Shown here piece after piece: positions 1-8,919 of a DNA stretch of 64,000 nt. This DNA is from Ga0077530 sp046293075 (lineage in GTDB: Bacteria; Pseudomonadota; Alphaproteobacteria; Rhizobiales; Hyphomicrobiaceae), in assembly GCA_046293075.1 (NCBI GenBank), contig JBKBPL010000001.1:1-64000 (forward strand), given 5' to 3'. The first letter of the stretch is position 1. The number at the start of each line of letters is the position of its first letter. The notes beneath the pieces are model-generated. The model worked only from the letters and a program-made list of their open reading frames with translations, did not search any database and was not told where the DNA came from. A program made the translations under genes and the position numbers.

Positions 1-147
1 CACATGGTCCGCTACCTCGCCGAGTTCGAGTGGCGCTTCAATCCTCGCTTCGATCTCGCCGCAATGATCCCCGCCCTCGCCCGCGCCGCCGTAGTCACGA
101 AACCGCAACCCTACTGGTGGCTCAAGATGGCGGACTATGGTGCGTAA
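1..147 (+). mobile_element. IS1595-family transposase, C-terminal fragment (cut by window edge)
   Basis: An open frame enters from the left edge and ends in TAA after 48 codons. It encodes a tail of the form RYLAEFEWRFN followed by PYWWLKMADYGA. The Y-L-x-E-F-x-x-R-x-N block is the typical end of the DDE transposase domain of ISXO2/IS1595 elements (family knowledge). The bulk of the element lies outside the window, so intactness cannot be judged. No terminal inverted repeat could be recognised in the AT-richer 180 bases that follow. Confidence 0.7.
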
Positions 148-326
148 TCAGGTCTGCTATTTCGGCGGCCGAGGAATAATTTTTAATTTCAACTGCTTGG
201 CGCCGCGTCCGCGTACGTGTCGCGAAATGGCCGGAAATTTTAATCATGTGTTAACAAAGGTAAGTGATGCTCAAATGCAATATGCAAGAATAACAACAAA
301 TTTGCTCCAGATTTGGAGTTCAGCGG

Positions 327-824
327 ATGCTCGAGACCGGCCTCGTCCTGGGGATGACCGCGACGCACCTCGGTGTGCCGCTCGCGGACCTTATGGCATG
401 GGCGCTGGTCCTCGCATTGCTGGTTGCCCCGGCGCCCCTCGATGAAAGCCGGCGCCAGCAGCTGACCAAGGCCGCACAGCGGAACTCTGAGGTCCCTGGC
501 CGGACGGTGAAGGTTGTGGCGGCGCACGGTCCGCCGGCCATGACGCCAGAAAATCGGGCCGTCATGCCGTCGGCGACGCGCCTCTCGACCGCCGAGCAAT
601 GGCAGACCGTCTCGCGCCTTGTCAGCAGCGGCGCCGAGCGCGCGATGGCCGTTGCGCGCGATCAGCAGGCCATCCGCCGCGAGCTCGACTCGCTCGATTT
701 CACGCTTGAGAACCTGCGTCGCGAACTGGCGACGGTGATGACGGGCACGCTTCCCACGGCGCCGCGCGGCGCGGCGCTCGTGCCGGTCCGCGTTGAGCGC
801 CGGCCGCACGCCCTGGCCGCCTAA
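327..824 (+). CDS. Hypothetical protein with one N-terminal membrane segment
   Basis: A 165-residue protein of unknown function. A ribosome binding site (GGAG, eight bases upstream) supports the ATG at 327. A hydrophobic stretch at about residues 17-34 could be a membrane anchor or uncleaved signal. The middle is low complexity, and residues about 100-145 are charged and probably helical (QQAIRRELDSLDFTLENLRREL). It lies convergent to the AEC transporter and behind the IS fragment. No family was recognised. An antisense frame over the same stretch has no such start signal. Confidence 0.55.
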   Translation: MLETGLVLGMTATHLGVPLADLMAWALVLALLVAPAPLDESRRQQLTKAAQRNSEVPGRTVKVVAAHGPPAMTPENRAVMPSATRLSTAEQWQTVSRLVSSGAERAMAVARDQQAIRRELDSLDFTLENLRRELATVMTGTLPTAPRGAALVPVRVERRPHALAA

Positions 825-842
825 GGCGCCCCCGCGGCGGGA

Positions 843-1802
843 CTACACGCGCACTGGCAATCCCAGTCCCTGCAGAATGACGAGCACGGTCGTCACCGTG
901 AGCACCGCGATGACCGTGCTGACCGCGACCGCCGCTGAAACGGACCCGACCGCGCGCTCGTAGCGGGCGGCGAACACGAACGCGTTCGCGCCGACCGGCA
1001 TGCTGGTGAAGACCGCAAGCACGCCGGCCCAGACCGGGGTCAGCCCGAAGACGAACAGCCCGAGCCACAGCGTCACGGCAGGAAGGGCAACAAGCTTCAG
1101 CAGATTGATCAGCACGAGCGTTGGTGTCTGCCCCTTGATCTCGTAGCGCGCGAGCGTCATGCCGAGCGCCGTCAGCGAGACGGGGATCGCGCCGCCGGCG
1201 AGCAACGCGAGCAGCTTGTCGGCCACGCCTGGAAGCGCGAGGCCGCTCAAGCGCCAGAGCGTGCCGATGATGACGGCGGCGATGATCGGGTTGCGGACGA
1301 GGTCGAGCAGAGTGCGCACGAGCGAGCTGAGCGAGCCACCACCGAAACCGCGCAGCACCAGCTCCATGTGCAGCGTGCCGAGCATCCACAGCAGGATCGA
1401 GTCGCACGTGACCAGGATGGCGACCGGTGTTGTCGCATCCGGTCCGAAGGCCGCGAGAATGACGGGGATGCCGAGCATGAGGCCATTGCCGAAGGTCGTC
1501 GCGAAGGCGATGGCGGGGGCGTCCGCGGCCGGACGTCGGAGCAGGAGCCGCGTCGCGAGCGTGGCTGTCATCCATACGAGGGCGACGCCCGTGGCATAGG
1601 CGCCGGCGAGCAGCCACGGCGATTGCGCAGGCGGCGGCATGGTGGCCATGGCGCGGAAGAGCAGCGCGGGGATCAGAATCTTGTAGGCGAACGCGCTGAG
1701 CTGCGGGCCAGCGGCTTCGGGCACGTAGCGCAGCTGCGCAGCACCCCACCCGATGGCGATGAGCCCGAACACGGGCGCGACGAGGGCGATGATCGCGAGC
1801 AT
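843..1802 (-). CDS. AEC family transporter (auxin efflux carrier type)
   Basis: The product is a 319-residue inner-membrane protein that is hydrophobic throughout, with roughly ten predicted membrane segments. It has the N-terminal pattern of AEC/malonate-type carriers (IALVAPVFGLIAIGWGAAQL) and a conserved region with GxNAF (SMPVGANAFVFAARY) near residue 270. Family members export or exchange organic anions, but the substrate cannot be told from sequence. The length is normal. It starts with ATG 40 bases downstream of the glyS stop on the same strand, so it could be read through from glyQS. Confidence 0.88.
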   Translation of the reverse strand: MLAIIALVAPVFGLIAIGWGAAQLRYVPEAAGPQLSAFAYKILIPALLFRAMATMPPPAQSPWLLAGAYATGVALVWMTATLATRLLLRRPAADAPAIAFATTFGNGLMLGIPVILAAFGPDATTPVAILVTCDSILLWMLGTLHMELVLRGFGGGSLSSLVRTLLDLVRNPIIAAVIIGTLWRLSGLALPGVADKLLALLAGGAIPVSLTALGMTLARYEIKGQTPTLVLINLLKLVALPAVTLWLGLFVFGLTPVWAGVLAVFTSMPVGANAFVFAARYERAVGSVSAAVAVSTVIAVLTVTTVLVILQGLGLPVRV

Positions 1803-1841
1803 TGCCGCTCCGATACGAGCTGAGTGTAGTGAGTGGCTGCA

Positions 1842-4010
1842 CTATCCCGCGATCTTGGAGAAATCGGCGACGCCGAGGGTCGCCGCGCGGATCTGCGAGA
1901 GCAGGTGCAGGCGGTTCTTGCGCAGCGCTGGATCATCCGCGTTGACGGTCACCTGATCGAAGAAGTCATCGACCGGCTTGCGCAGCTCGGCGAGCGCGTT
2001 CATGGCGCCTGTGAAGCTCTCGACGTTGATCGCGGCGATGGTATCCTGCTTAACGCTCTCGATGGCGGCCGCCAGCGCGGTCTCGGCCTTCTCCTTGAGC
2101 AGCTTGATGTCATAGTCGCCGGTGTAGCTCGTCTTGTCCTTCTTCTCCTCGATGGCGAGGATGTTGGAGGCACGCCTGACGCCGATCAGCAGGTTCGCGC
2201 CGTCGTCGGTCCTGAGGAAGGCATCGAGCGCCCCGACGCGCTTCACGATCAGCGCGAGGTCGTCCTGCCCGCCGAGCGCGAACACGGCATCGATCAAGTC
2301 ATGCCGCGCGCCCTTCTCGCGCAGGTGCACCTTCAGGCGGTCGGCGAAGAAGGCGAGGAGATCCGGCGTGATCGATCGCACGCGCCGCCCGCTCCAGTCC
2401 GTGAGAGCTTGACCAACCGCGAGCAAGCGTTCGCGTTGCGGTTTGGAGGCGCGCTCTTTCTGCAGCCTAACGAATGTTCCATCAAGAAGCGTCATCGCGC
2501 TTTCGATGGCTTCCACAAGTGGTACGCGCAAATCATTCTCGAGCACGATGCGGATCACGCCGAGCGCGGCGCGGCGGAGCTGGTAGGGATCGCCCGAGCC
2601 GGTCGGCTTCTCACCGATCGCCCAGAATCCGACGAGCGTGTCGAGCTTGTCGGCGAGCGCCACCGCGATTGCCGTCGCATCGCCCTCGCTCTCGAGCGGC
2701 ACCGTGTCGGACGGCCCTTTGGGCTTGTAATGCAGCTCGATCGCGCGCGCGATGTCGGGCTTTGTGCCCGCCTTCTCCGCGTAATACCGCCCCATGAGGC
2801 CCTGCAACTCGGGGAACTCGCCGACCATCCCTGAGACGAGATCGGCCTTGCAGAGCTGCGCCGCGCGTCGCGCGTCCTGGGGCACCGCATCCACCTTACC
2901 CGCAATCTGGTAGGCAAGCTCGGCAATGCGTTCGACGCGATCCCTCTGGCTGCCGAGCTTCTCGTGGAAGGTGATGCCTTCGAGCGCCAGCGCCATCTCG
3001 TCGAGCGGGCGCTTAAGGTCCTGCTCCCAGAAGAAGCGGGCATCGCTCAGCCGCGCGCGGATGACCTTCTCGTTGCCGGTGACAATCTGCTTGCCGCCGT
3101 CGGTCGCAATGAGGTTCGACACCGTGAGAAAGCGGTTCGCGAGCCGGCCGGTCTTGGGATCGCGCAGCGAGAAGCACTTCTGATGCGCTTTCATCGACGT
3201 GATGAGGCATTCGGCCGGCACCTCGAGAAAGGCTTCATCGAAGTGGCCCATGAGGACGGTCGGCCATTCCGTCAGACCGGCGTTCTCGGCGAGCAGCGCC
3301 TCATCGGCGACAAGCTCGAGCTTGTGCTTCTTGGCAAGCGCTTCTGCCTGCTCGCGGATCATCTCGGCGCGCTCTGGGGCCGGCAGCAGCACCTTTGCCT
3401 CGCGCAGTTTTGTGCCGTAGTCCTCGAAGCATGTGACCTTGAAGGGCTCATTGCCGTGGAAGCGGTGGCCGCGCGTCATGTTCGAAGCTTCGACGCCAGC
3501 CCAGGTGAACGGGACGACCTTGCCGCCGAGCAGGCAGAGAATGCCGTGCAGGGGGCGCACCCACGTCTCCGGTCGGGTGCCCCAGCGCTGGGATTTCGGC
3601 CACGGGAACTTGTCGAGCACGGCCGGCACGACCTCGGCAATGATGTCTGCCGCCGCTCGGCCCGGTTTCTCGATTTTCGCGACGTAGTAGTCACCGCGCT
3701 TGGGATCGCTGACCACCGCGGCATCGCCGATCGAGGCGAGGCCTGCCGATTTCAGAAAGCCGGCGATGGCCGCCTCGGGCGCGCCGACGCGCGGGCCTTT
3801 GCGCTCTTCCGAGATGGCCGGCGAGCGCGCGGCCACGTCCTGCACGACGAGCGCAAGGCGCCGCGGCGTCGAGAAGCTCATGGCTTCACCGACTGCGATG
3901 CCCGTTGCTTTGAGGCCATCGAGAACGAGGCGCTGCAGATCCTCAGCCGCCCGCGCCTGCATGCGCGCCGGAATCTCTTCGGAGAACAGCTCGAGCAATA
4001 GTTCTGACAT
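1842..4010 (-). CDS. glyS: Glycine--tRNA ligase beta subunit
   Basis: The 722-residue beta chain of the alpha2-beta2 glycyl-tRNA synthetase, which charges tRNA-Gly in the cytoplasm together with GlyQ. The diagnostic N-terminus MSELLLELFSEEIPARMQ fixes the start at 4010. The frame is open further upstream but that part reads as an antisense shadow. The core (SFSTPRRLA, KGPRVGAP) is followed by a C-terminal DALR-type anticodon-binding region (about 590-690). It is slightly longer than the usual 690 or so residues. It follows glyQ and a small membrane protein, 14 bases after the latter. Confidence 0.97.
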   Translation of the reverse strand: MSELLLELFSEEIPARMQARAAEDLQRLVLDGLKATGIAVGEAMSFSTPRRLALVVQDVAARSPAISEERKGPRVGAPEAAIAGFLKSAGLASIGDAAVVSDPKRGDYYVAKIEKPGRAAADIIAEVVPAVLDKFPWPKSQRWGTRPETWVRPLHGILCLLGGKVVPFTWAGVEASNMTRGHRFHGNEPFKVTCFEDYGTKLREAKVLLPAPERAEMIREQAEALAKKHKLELVADEALLAENAGLTEWPTVLMGHFDEAFLEVPAECLITSMKAHQKCFSLRDPKTGRLANRFLTVSNLIATDGGKQIVTGNEKVIRARLSDARFFWEQDLKRPLDEMALALEGITFHEKLGSQRDRVERIAELAYQIAGKVDAVPQDARRAAQLCKADLVSGMVGEFPELQGLMGRYYAEKAGTKPDIARAIELHYKPKGPSDTVPLESEGDATAIAVALADKLDTLVGFWAIGEKPTGSGDPYQLRRAALGVIRIVLENDLRVPLVEAIESAMTLLDGTFVRLQKERASKPQRERLLAVGQALTDWSGRRVRSITPDLLAFFADRLKVHLREKGARHDLIDAVFALGGQDDLALIVKRVGALDAFLRTDDGANLLIGVRRASNILAIEEKKDKTSYTGDYDIKLLKEKAETALAAAIESVKQDTIAAINVESFTGAMNALAELRKPVDDFFDQVTVNADDPALRKNRLHLLSQIRAATLGVADFSKIAG

Positions 4011-4024
4011 GGACAATGGCCGCG

Positions 4025-4381
4025 CTATTGCGGGTTGATGCCGAGCTGCACGCCGAGCAGATGCAGCACATAGATGGTCGCCCCGATGATGCCGAGCACC
4101 AGGAGAACGCGGATCAGCGGCAGCATTTCCCGAAGCATGTTGCCGACCACGTACGTTACGAAATAGCCGAGCGCGGCGCCGCCGAGCAGTCCCGCGAAGG
4201 CAACGCCGAGGCCGCCCGCCTGAAAGCCGATCCATGCGCCGGCAACGCCAGCCGCCGCAATGCCGATCATGCCCACCGTCGAGAAGACGCGAATCCACAG
4301 CGGCACATGGCGCGCGCTGTCGCGCGGCGGCCTGGCCTTGGCCTCCTTGCGCGCGGCCTGCCGTGCCTTGAGCGTTCTCAT
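4025..4381 (-). CDS. Small membrane protein between glyQ and glyS
   Basis: A 118-residue protein with a basic N-terminus (MRTLKARQAARKEAKARPP) and three hydrophobic segments at about 35-55, 60-80 and 90-110, so probably an inner-membrane protein with a cytoplasmic N-terminus. Its ATG overlaps the glyQ stop codon (ATGA), which indicates translational coupling. In alphaproteobacteria a small membrane protein of unknown function often sits between the two GlyRS genes. No domain with known function was recognised. Confidence 0.75.
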   Translation of the reverse strand: MRTLKARQAARKEAKARPPRDSARHVPLWIRVFSTVGMIGIAAAGVAGAWIGFQAGGLGVAFAGLLGGAALGYFVTYVVGNMLREMLPLIRVLLVLGIIGATIYVLHLLGVQLGINPQ

Positions 4382-5349
4382 GCGCTGCCTCCCTCGGTCT
4401 GGAGCCACGCGCCGCAGCAGGCCTTCGCCAGCTCGCGCACGCGCAGGATATAGCTCTGGCGCTCGGTCACCGAGATCACGCCGCGCGCGTCGAGCAGGTT
4501 GAAGATGTGCGATGCCTTGATGCACTGGTCATAGGCGGGAAGCGCCATCAGATGGCGGCCGCCTTCGGCCGGCGCGCCCTTCGCCAGAAGCGAGCGGCAC
4601 TCGCTCTCGGCATCCTTGAAGTGGCGGAGCAGCAGCTCGGTGTCGGCGTGCTCGAAATTGAAGCGCGAGTATTCCTGCTCGGACTGCAGGAAGATGTCGC
4701 CGTAGGTGACCTTGCGCGCGTCCTCGCGGCCATTGAAGTTGAGGTCATACACGCGGTCGACGCCCTGCACGTACATCGCCAGGCGCTCGAGACCGTAGGT
4801 GATCTCGCCGGAGACGGGATTGCAGTCGAAGCCGCCCACCTGCTGGAAGTAGGTGAACTGCGTGACCTCCATGCCGTTGCACCACACCTCCCAGCCGAGG
4901 CCCCAGGCACCGAGTGTCGGGCTCTCCCAGTCGTCCTCGACGAAGCGGATGTCATTCACCGTTGTGTCGATGCCGATGGCATCGAGGCTCTTCAGGTACA
5001 GGTCCAGGATGTCCGGGGGCGACGGCTTCATGATCACCTGGAACTGGTAATAGTGCTGGAGCCGGTTCGGGTTCTCGCCATAGCGGCCATCCTTGGGCCG
5101 GCGCGAGGGCTGCACGTAGGCGGCATTCCACGGCTTGGGGCCGAGGGCGCGCAGCGTCGTCGCCGGATGGAACGTCCCGGCGCCGACCTCCATGTCGTAC
5201 GGCTGGAGAATGACGCAGCCTTGCGCGCCCCAGAACTGCTGCAGCGTCAGGATGAGGTCCTGGAAGGCATGGCGCGGATTGAGCGCGCCGGGCCGCGCGG
5301 TCGCGGCTTGAGTGGACGACTTTTTCACAGTCGACTGGGGCATGGCCAC
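4378..5349 (-). CDS. glyQ: Glycine--tRNA ligase alpha subunit
   Basis: The 323-residue catalytic alpha chain of bacterial alpha2-beta2 GlyRS, a class II synthetase. It shows the family signature LQQFWGAQGCVILQPYDMEV, then RRPKDGRYGENPNRLQHYYQ and the motif DDWESPTLGAWGLGWEVW. The N-terminus carries about 25 extra residues rich in S/T/A before the core. It overlaps the following small membrane gene by four bases, and glyS follows. The divergent gene at 5464 leaves about 115 bases for promoters. Confidence 0.97.
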   Translation of the reverse strand: MAMPQSTVKKSSTQAATARPGALNPRHAFQDLILTLQQFWGAQGCVILQPYDMEVGAGTFHPATTLRALGPKPWNAAYVQPSRRPKDGRYGENPNRLQHYYQFQVIMKPSPPDILDLYLKSLDAIGIDTTVNDIRFVEDDWESPTLGAWGLGWEVWCNGMEVTQFTYFQQVGGFDCNPVSGEITYGLERLAMYVQGVDRVYDLNFNGREDARKVTYGDIFLQSEQEYSRFNFEHADTELLLRHFKDAESECRSLLAKGAPAEGGRHLMALPAYDQCIKASHIFNLLDARGVISVTERQSYILRVRELAKACCGAWLQTEGGSA

Positions 5350-5463
5350 GGATTTCGCTAAGTTATGGTCTATCGGTCTGCGCGGACTATACGCATTCCG
5401 GGCGGCGCGTCACTAAGCATTCGGGCCGACCAAAAGGCCGTCGCAGCGGGGGAGGGCCAACTC

Positions 5464-5826
5464 ATGGAGATCGTGAGCTGGGTCGGCTGGCTGCCGGCGG
5501 CGCTTGCGGGCTGGGCCTGGTCGTTCGCCTGGCTGCTCGTCGGCGGCTGGGTCGCGACTCTCCTGCAGGTCCTGGTGATCGTTTTCCTGGTATTCACGTT
5601 CAAGTACGGCTGGCGGCGGGCGCCGCTTGAGATGGGGCTGCGCGTGCGGCCGGTTGCGGGCTGGCTCTGGCGCTGGGCGACGGCCCGCGAGCGTCCGGGA
5701 TTCGAAACGACCCGTGGTGCGCGCGACGTGGGCATCGATCGCGCCAAGATGCCGGGCGATGTCAATCTCTCGAGCCTGCTCGACGTGCTGATGCTGGCGG
5801 GACTCGGCCTACTGCGTCTGCTGTAA
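5464..5826 (+). CDS. Small membrane protein of unknown function
   Basis: A 120-residue protein with two closely spaced hydrophobic segments (about 8-28 and 30-50) and a soluble basic tail. The ATG at 5464 is chosen because a strong purine-rich site (GGGGGAGGG) lies just upstream. An in-frame upstream start at 5365 lacks one. A final hydrophobic stretch (LLDVLMLAGLGLLRLL) may be another membrane segment. It is divergent from glyQ and convergent with the BamE-like gene. No family was recognised. Confidence 0.6.
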   Translation: MEIVSWVGWLPAALAGWAWSFAWLLVGGWVATLLQVLVIVFLVFTFKYGWRRAPLEMGLRVRPVAGWLWRWATARERPGFETTRGARDVGIDRAKMPGDVNLSSLLDVLMLAGLGLLRLL

Positions 5827-5841
5827 AGCGATGTCGGCCAA

Positions 5842-6330
5842 TCAGTAGTTGCCGAGCGGGTTGACCGGACCAAGGCCGCGCAGGATCTGGCCGATCAAGC
5901 CCTGGTCACGCGCGTGGCTCGGCGTCTCGCGCTTCACGTAGTCGAAGATCTTGCCGTCCTTCTGCCCGTACTGGGCGACGCGCTCGACCGTGCCGACGGG
6001 ATTGAAGTAGACCGCAAGCACCTTGCGGTCGGTTTCGGTCGGCTTCATGAAGGCCATCTGCTGCGTCGTGCTGGAGATGTAGTAGTAGGCCATGCGCCCA
6101 GAGATGGTCGAGGTCGTGTCGGGCGTGCCGAGGGCGAGGCGCACCGCGTCCTGGCTCATGCCGGGCTGGATCTGCTGAAGGTCGCTTTCCTGGAAGTGGT
6201 GGCCGTGCCGAATGGTTGTCGGCGAGCAGGCGCCAAGTGATGCCGCAAGGGTCGAGAGCAGGAGGCCGATCGCCGTAAGCCGCGCACCCGAGCGTCGAAC
6301 CTGGTGGCGTGAAACGTGCTTGCTCGTCAT
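5842..6330 (-). CDS. bamE: BamE/SmpA/OmlA-family outer-membrane lipoprotein
   Basis: A 162-residue lipoprotein. A signal peptide ends in a lipobox (SLGAC), so the mature protein would be lipid-anchored at about Cys35. The SmpA/OmlA domain follows, with the typical QIQPGMSQDAVRLALGTPD turn and the later YYYISS...VLAVYFN strands. BamE is an accessory subunit of the BAM complex that inserts beta-barrel proteins into the outer membrane (family knowledge). It is divergent from the cytochrome bc1 chaperone gene, an arrangement common in alphaproteobacteria. Confidence 0.9.
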   Translation of the reverse strand: MTSKHVSRHQVRRSGARLTAIGLLLSTLAASLGACSPTTIRHGHHFQESDLQQIQPGMSQDAVRLALGTPDTTSTISGRMAYYYISSTTQQMAFMKPTETDRKVLAVYFNPVGTVERVAQYGQKDGKIFDYVKRETPSHARDQGLIGQILRGLGPVNPLGNY

Positions 6331-6581
6331 GACCCCGTGCTCCCCCGAGCTGCTCCCCGCCTGTCAGCCGTGCCTGCGAATCGACGCCGTACAGCCCTTG
6401 ACATTCGCCTAGCGTGCCCATTCTACACTGGCAATGCCGCGGCGTCGCCGATCCCCGGCCGGATCGCCGCCCAAGTCGTTCCATGGCGGGGCTGGCCAAT
6501 CCGGGCCGGGTCTGCCCAAACCCGCTTCGCCGGTCCCCTCGACGGCAATACCCACAATCACTCCGGAGCCGCGTCCGTTCG

Positions 6582-7172
6582 ATGTCCCCCGCCCCGTCCC
6601 GCGTCAGATCCTTCTGGCCACGCTGGTCCTCGCTGACCCGGCGGGCGCCGCAGCATCGTGCGGGCCACAGCCTCTACGAGGCAATTGTGGCACAAGCGCG
6701 CTCCGAGGTCTTTTACCGCCAGCATGGCGTGCCGGACACCGTGCACGGCCGCTTCGAGATGGTGGTGCTGCATGTGGCGCTGGTGCTCGCGCGGCTGGAG
6801 CTCGAAGGCGCGGGCGGTCAGGAGAGAGGCCGGGCGATCCTCGAGTCGTTTGTCGCCGACATGGACGATGCCTGCCGCCGGCTCGGCATCGGCGACATGG
6901 GCGTACCGCGGCAGGTGAAGAAGGCGACCGCGGCGGTGCTCGAACGTGGCAACGCCTACCGTGCCGCAATTGGGGGGCGCGACGAGGATGATGCGCTCGT
7001 CGGTGTGCTGGCCGCTGAGGTGTGGCGTGCGGCACCGCGGGACGTGCCCGGTGCCGGCGCACTGGCCGCGTACGTGCGTCGCGCCGTGGCCGAGCTGGAG
7101 GCGCAGGACGGCGCGCGCCTCCTCGCCGGAACGGTCAGCTTTCCCGCCGCGCCGGCGCAGCAAGGGAGCTGA
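6582..7172 (+). CDS. Ubiquinol-cytochrome c chaperone (CBP3/UQCC family)
   Basis: A 196-residue protein. After a basic N-terminus comes the family core: YEAIVAQARSEVFYRQHGVPDTVHGRFE, then a long helical part with VPRQVKKATAAVLERGNAY. Homologues of yeast Cbp3 assist assembly of cytochrome b in complex III. The ATG at 6582 is the one nearest the conserved region. The frame is open further upstream to 6414, and the RBS is weak, so the start is uncertain. The DUF177 gene begins two bases after its stop, which implies an operon. Confidence 0.85.
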   Translation: MSPAPSRVRSFWPRWSSLTRRAPQHRAGHSLYEAIVAQARSEVFYRQHGVPDTVHGRFEMVVLHVALVLARLELEGAGGQERGRAILESFVADMDDACRRLGIGDMGVPRQVKKATAAVLERGNAYRAAIGGRDEDDALVGVLAAEVWRAAPRDVPGAGALAAYVRRAVAELEAQDGARLLAGTVSFPAAPAQQGS

Positions 7173-7174
7173 CA

Positions 7175-7690
7175 ATGGACGCGATCCTCGACTGGAGGCA
7201 TGAGACACGAACGATTCCTGAAGCGGGCATCGATGTCTCGCGCGAGGCGACGGCTGAGATGTGCGCGGCACTTGCCGAGGCGCTCGGCGTCGACGCCTGC
7301 GCGCGGCTCGTCGCGCGCTATACTGTGAAGCCCTTCGAATCGGGACGCTTCGAGGTGCACGGAACGGCCGAGATGGATGCGCGGCAGACCTGCGTCGTCA
7401 CGCTGGAGCCGATCGAACGGACCTATCGCGTGCGCCTCGATGTGGCGTACTGGCCGCCCGAGCTCTTGGGTGATGGCCCGGGCGCCGACATCGATACCCT
7501 CGCCGATGATCCCGAGCCCATCGAGGACGGCCGCATCGACGTCGGCCGCGTCATCTACGAGGAGCTGGCGAGCACCATCGATGCCTTTCCGCGCCGCGGC
7601 GATGCTGCCTTCGCATGGCACGACGAGCAGGCATCAACGCGGGACAACCCCTTTGCCGCGCTCGAGCGGCTCAGACGGCGCGGCGATTGA
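7175..7690 (+). CDS. DUF177 (YceD) family protein
   Basis: A 171-residue cytosolic protein of the DUF177/YceD family. The family is linked to 23S rRNA and ribosome maturation and usually sits before rpmF or plsX. Recognisable parts are the central strand run FEVHGTAEMDARQTCVVTLEP and the acidic tail with DDPEPIEDGRIDVGRVIYEEL. It lacks the paired cysteines of some relatives. It is coupled to the upstream chaperone gene. The expected plsX-fabH genes do not follow; an S49 peptidase comes next. Confidence 0.85.
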   Translation: MDAILDWRHETRTIPEAGIDVSREATAEMCAALAEALGVDACARLVARYTVKPFESGRFEVHGTAEMDARQTCVVTLEPIERTYRVRLDVAYWPPELLGDGPGADIDTLADDPEPIEDGRIDVGRVIYEELASTIDAFPRRGDAAFAWHDEQASTRDNPFAALERLRRRGD

Positions 7691-7804
7691 CCGTTCGCGC
7701 GCCGCCAGGGCCTCTGACGGACGGGCCGCGAGCTTGCAAGTGCCTGCAGCAAGACCATATCTAGCAGGATCGGCTGGCGACTGCCGCCGCCATCGACTGT
7801 CGAG

Positions 7805-8671
7805 GTGCCGTTCGTGTTCTCCTTCTTCTCGCGCGCCCCCGTGGTGCCGGTTCTGCGCTTCATGGGACCGATCGGCATGGTGACGCCGCTGCGTCCGGGC
7901 CTGTCACTCGCGACCGCCGCCGGCGCCATCGAGAAGGCCTTCAAGGCTTCGAAGCTGCCGAGCGTCGCTTTGCTGATCAACTCGCCCGGTGGCAGCCCGG
8001 TGCAGTCGCATCTCATCTACAAGCGCATTCGTCAGCTCGCCGGCGAGCACGGCAAGCGCGTTTATGTCTTCTGCGAGGACGTTGCCGCCTCCGGCGGCTA
8101 TTTCCTCGCCCTTGCGGGCGATGAGATCTATGCCGATCCTTCCTCGATCGTCGGCTCGATCGGTGTCGTGTCGGCCGGCTTCGGATTCGACAGGGCCATC
8201 GAGAAGCTCGGCATCGACCGTCGCGTATATACCGCCGGCGCCGCCAAGGCGATCCTCGACCCCTTCAAGCCGGAGAAGCCCGAGGAGGTTGCGCGGCTTC
8301 GCGAGCTCCAAAAAGACATGCACACCACCTTCATCGGGTACGTGAAGGAACGGCGCGGCGCGCGCCTCACGGGGCCGGAGGAGGAGATTTTCTCGGGCGC
8401 CTTCTGGACCGGGGGGAAGGCGCTCGCGTTCGGCCTCATCGATGGCATGACCGACATCAAGACCCGGATGCGCGAGCTGCACGGTGACAAGGTGCGCCTG
8501 CGCGTCATCCCCATGGGTAGTGGCGGCCTCCTGGCCCGTTTCCGGCGGCTTCCCGGATTCGGCATGGACGGGCCTGCCGACGCCGCGCCGCCCACATGGC
8601 GTTCGGCACTTCCCGCGGACGTGATTTCCGCGCTCGAAGCGCGGGCGCTATGGTCACGTTTCGGCCTATAA
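7805..8671 (+). CDS. S49 family peptidase (short SppA/SohB type)
   Basis: A 288-residue protease of the signal-peptide-peptidase family, short single-domain form. It has NSPGGSP and the catalytic serine motif VAASGGYFLALAGDEIYAD, then a conserved lysine in TAGAAKAILDPFKP. Such enzymes use a Ser/Lys dyad to degrade membrane-associated peptides. The only start that includes the whole first strand is GTG at 7805; an ATG at 7863 would remove about 19 residues. There is little N-terminal hydrophobicity, so membrane attachment is uncertain. Confidence 0.88.
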   Translation: MPFVFSFFSRAPVVPVLRFMGPIGMVTPLRPGLSLATAAGAIEKAFKASKLPSVALLINSPGGSPVQSHLIYKRIRQLAGEHGKRVYVFCEDVAASGGYFLALAGDEIYADPSSIVGSIGVVSAGFGFDRAIEKLGIDRRVYTAGAAKAILDPFKPEKPEEVARLRELQKDMHTTFIGYVKERRGARLTGPEEEIFSGAFWTGGKALAFGLIDGMTDIKTRMRELHGDKVRLRVIPMGSGGLLARFRRLPGFGMDGPADAAPPTWRSALPADVISALEARALWSRFGL

Positions 8672-8703
8672 ATGCACTAAACTCGCGGCCAGGAGGGCTC
8701 GTT

Positions 8704-8919
8704 ATGCCGCAACTTGTTGGATTGATTGTCGTCGGTGCGGGGCTCTATGCGGCCTACAAGGCTATCGGGCGGATCGCGCAGCAGGTTTCCGAGCAGATGG
8801 CACGCGCCGAAGAGGAACTGAACCGGCGGACGGCAGAAGTGCGCGTGACCGAAAAGGACCTCGGCGCCCTGGAATGGGATGACGTGCAGCAGGTCTACCG
8901 TCCCAAGCGCCGGCGCTGA
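8704..8919 (+). CDS. Small membrane-anchored protein
   Basis: A 71-residue protein preceded by a very good ribosome binding site (AGGAGGG). Residues 3-18 form one hydrophobic segment (LVGLIVVGAGLYAAYKA). A charged helical part follows (EQMARAEEELNRR) and then a short conserved tail (LEWDDVQQVYRPKRR). It sits 32 bases behind the S49 peptidase on the same strand. A small protein of this kind next to this peptidase is frequent in rhizobia. Function is unknown. Confidence 0.7.
   Translation: MPQLVGLIVVGAGLYAAYKAIGRIAQQVSEQMARAEEELNRRTAEVRVTEKDLGALEWDDVQQVYRPKRRR

Noticed and set aside
1833..4001. Long plus-strand frames across glyS
   Set aside because: They are shadows of a gene with a complete and conserved minus-strand product.
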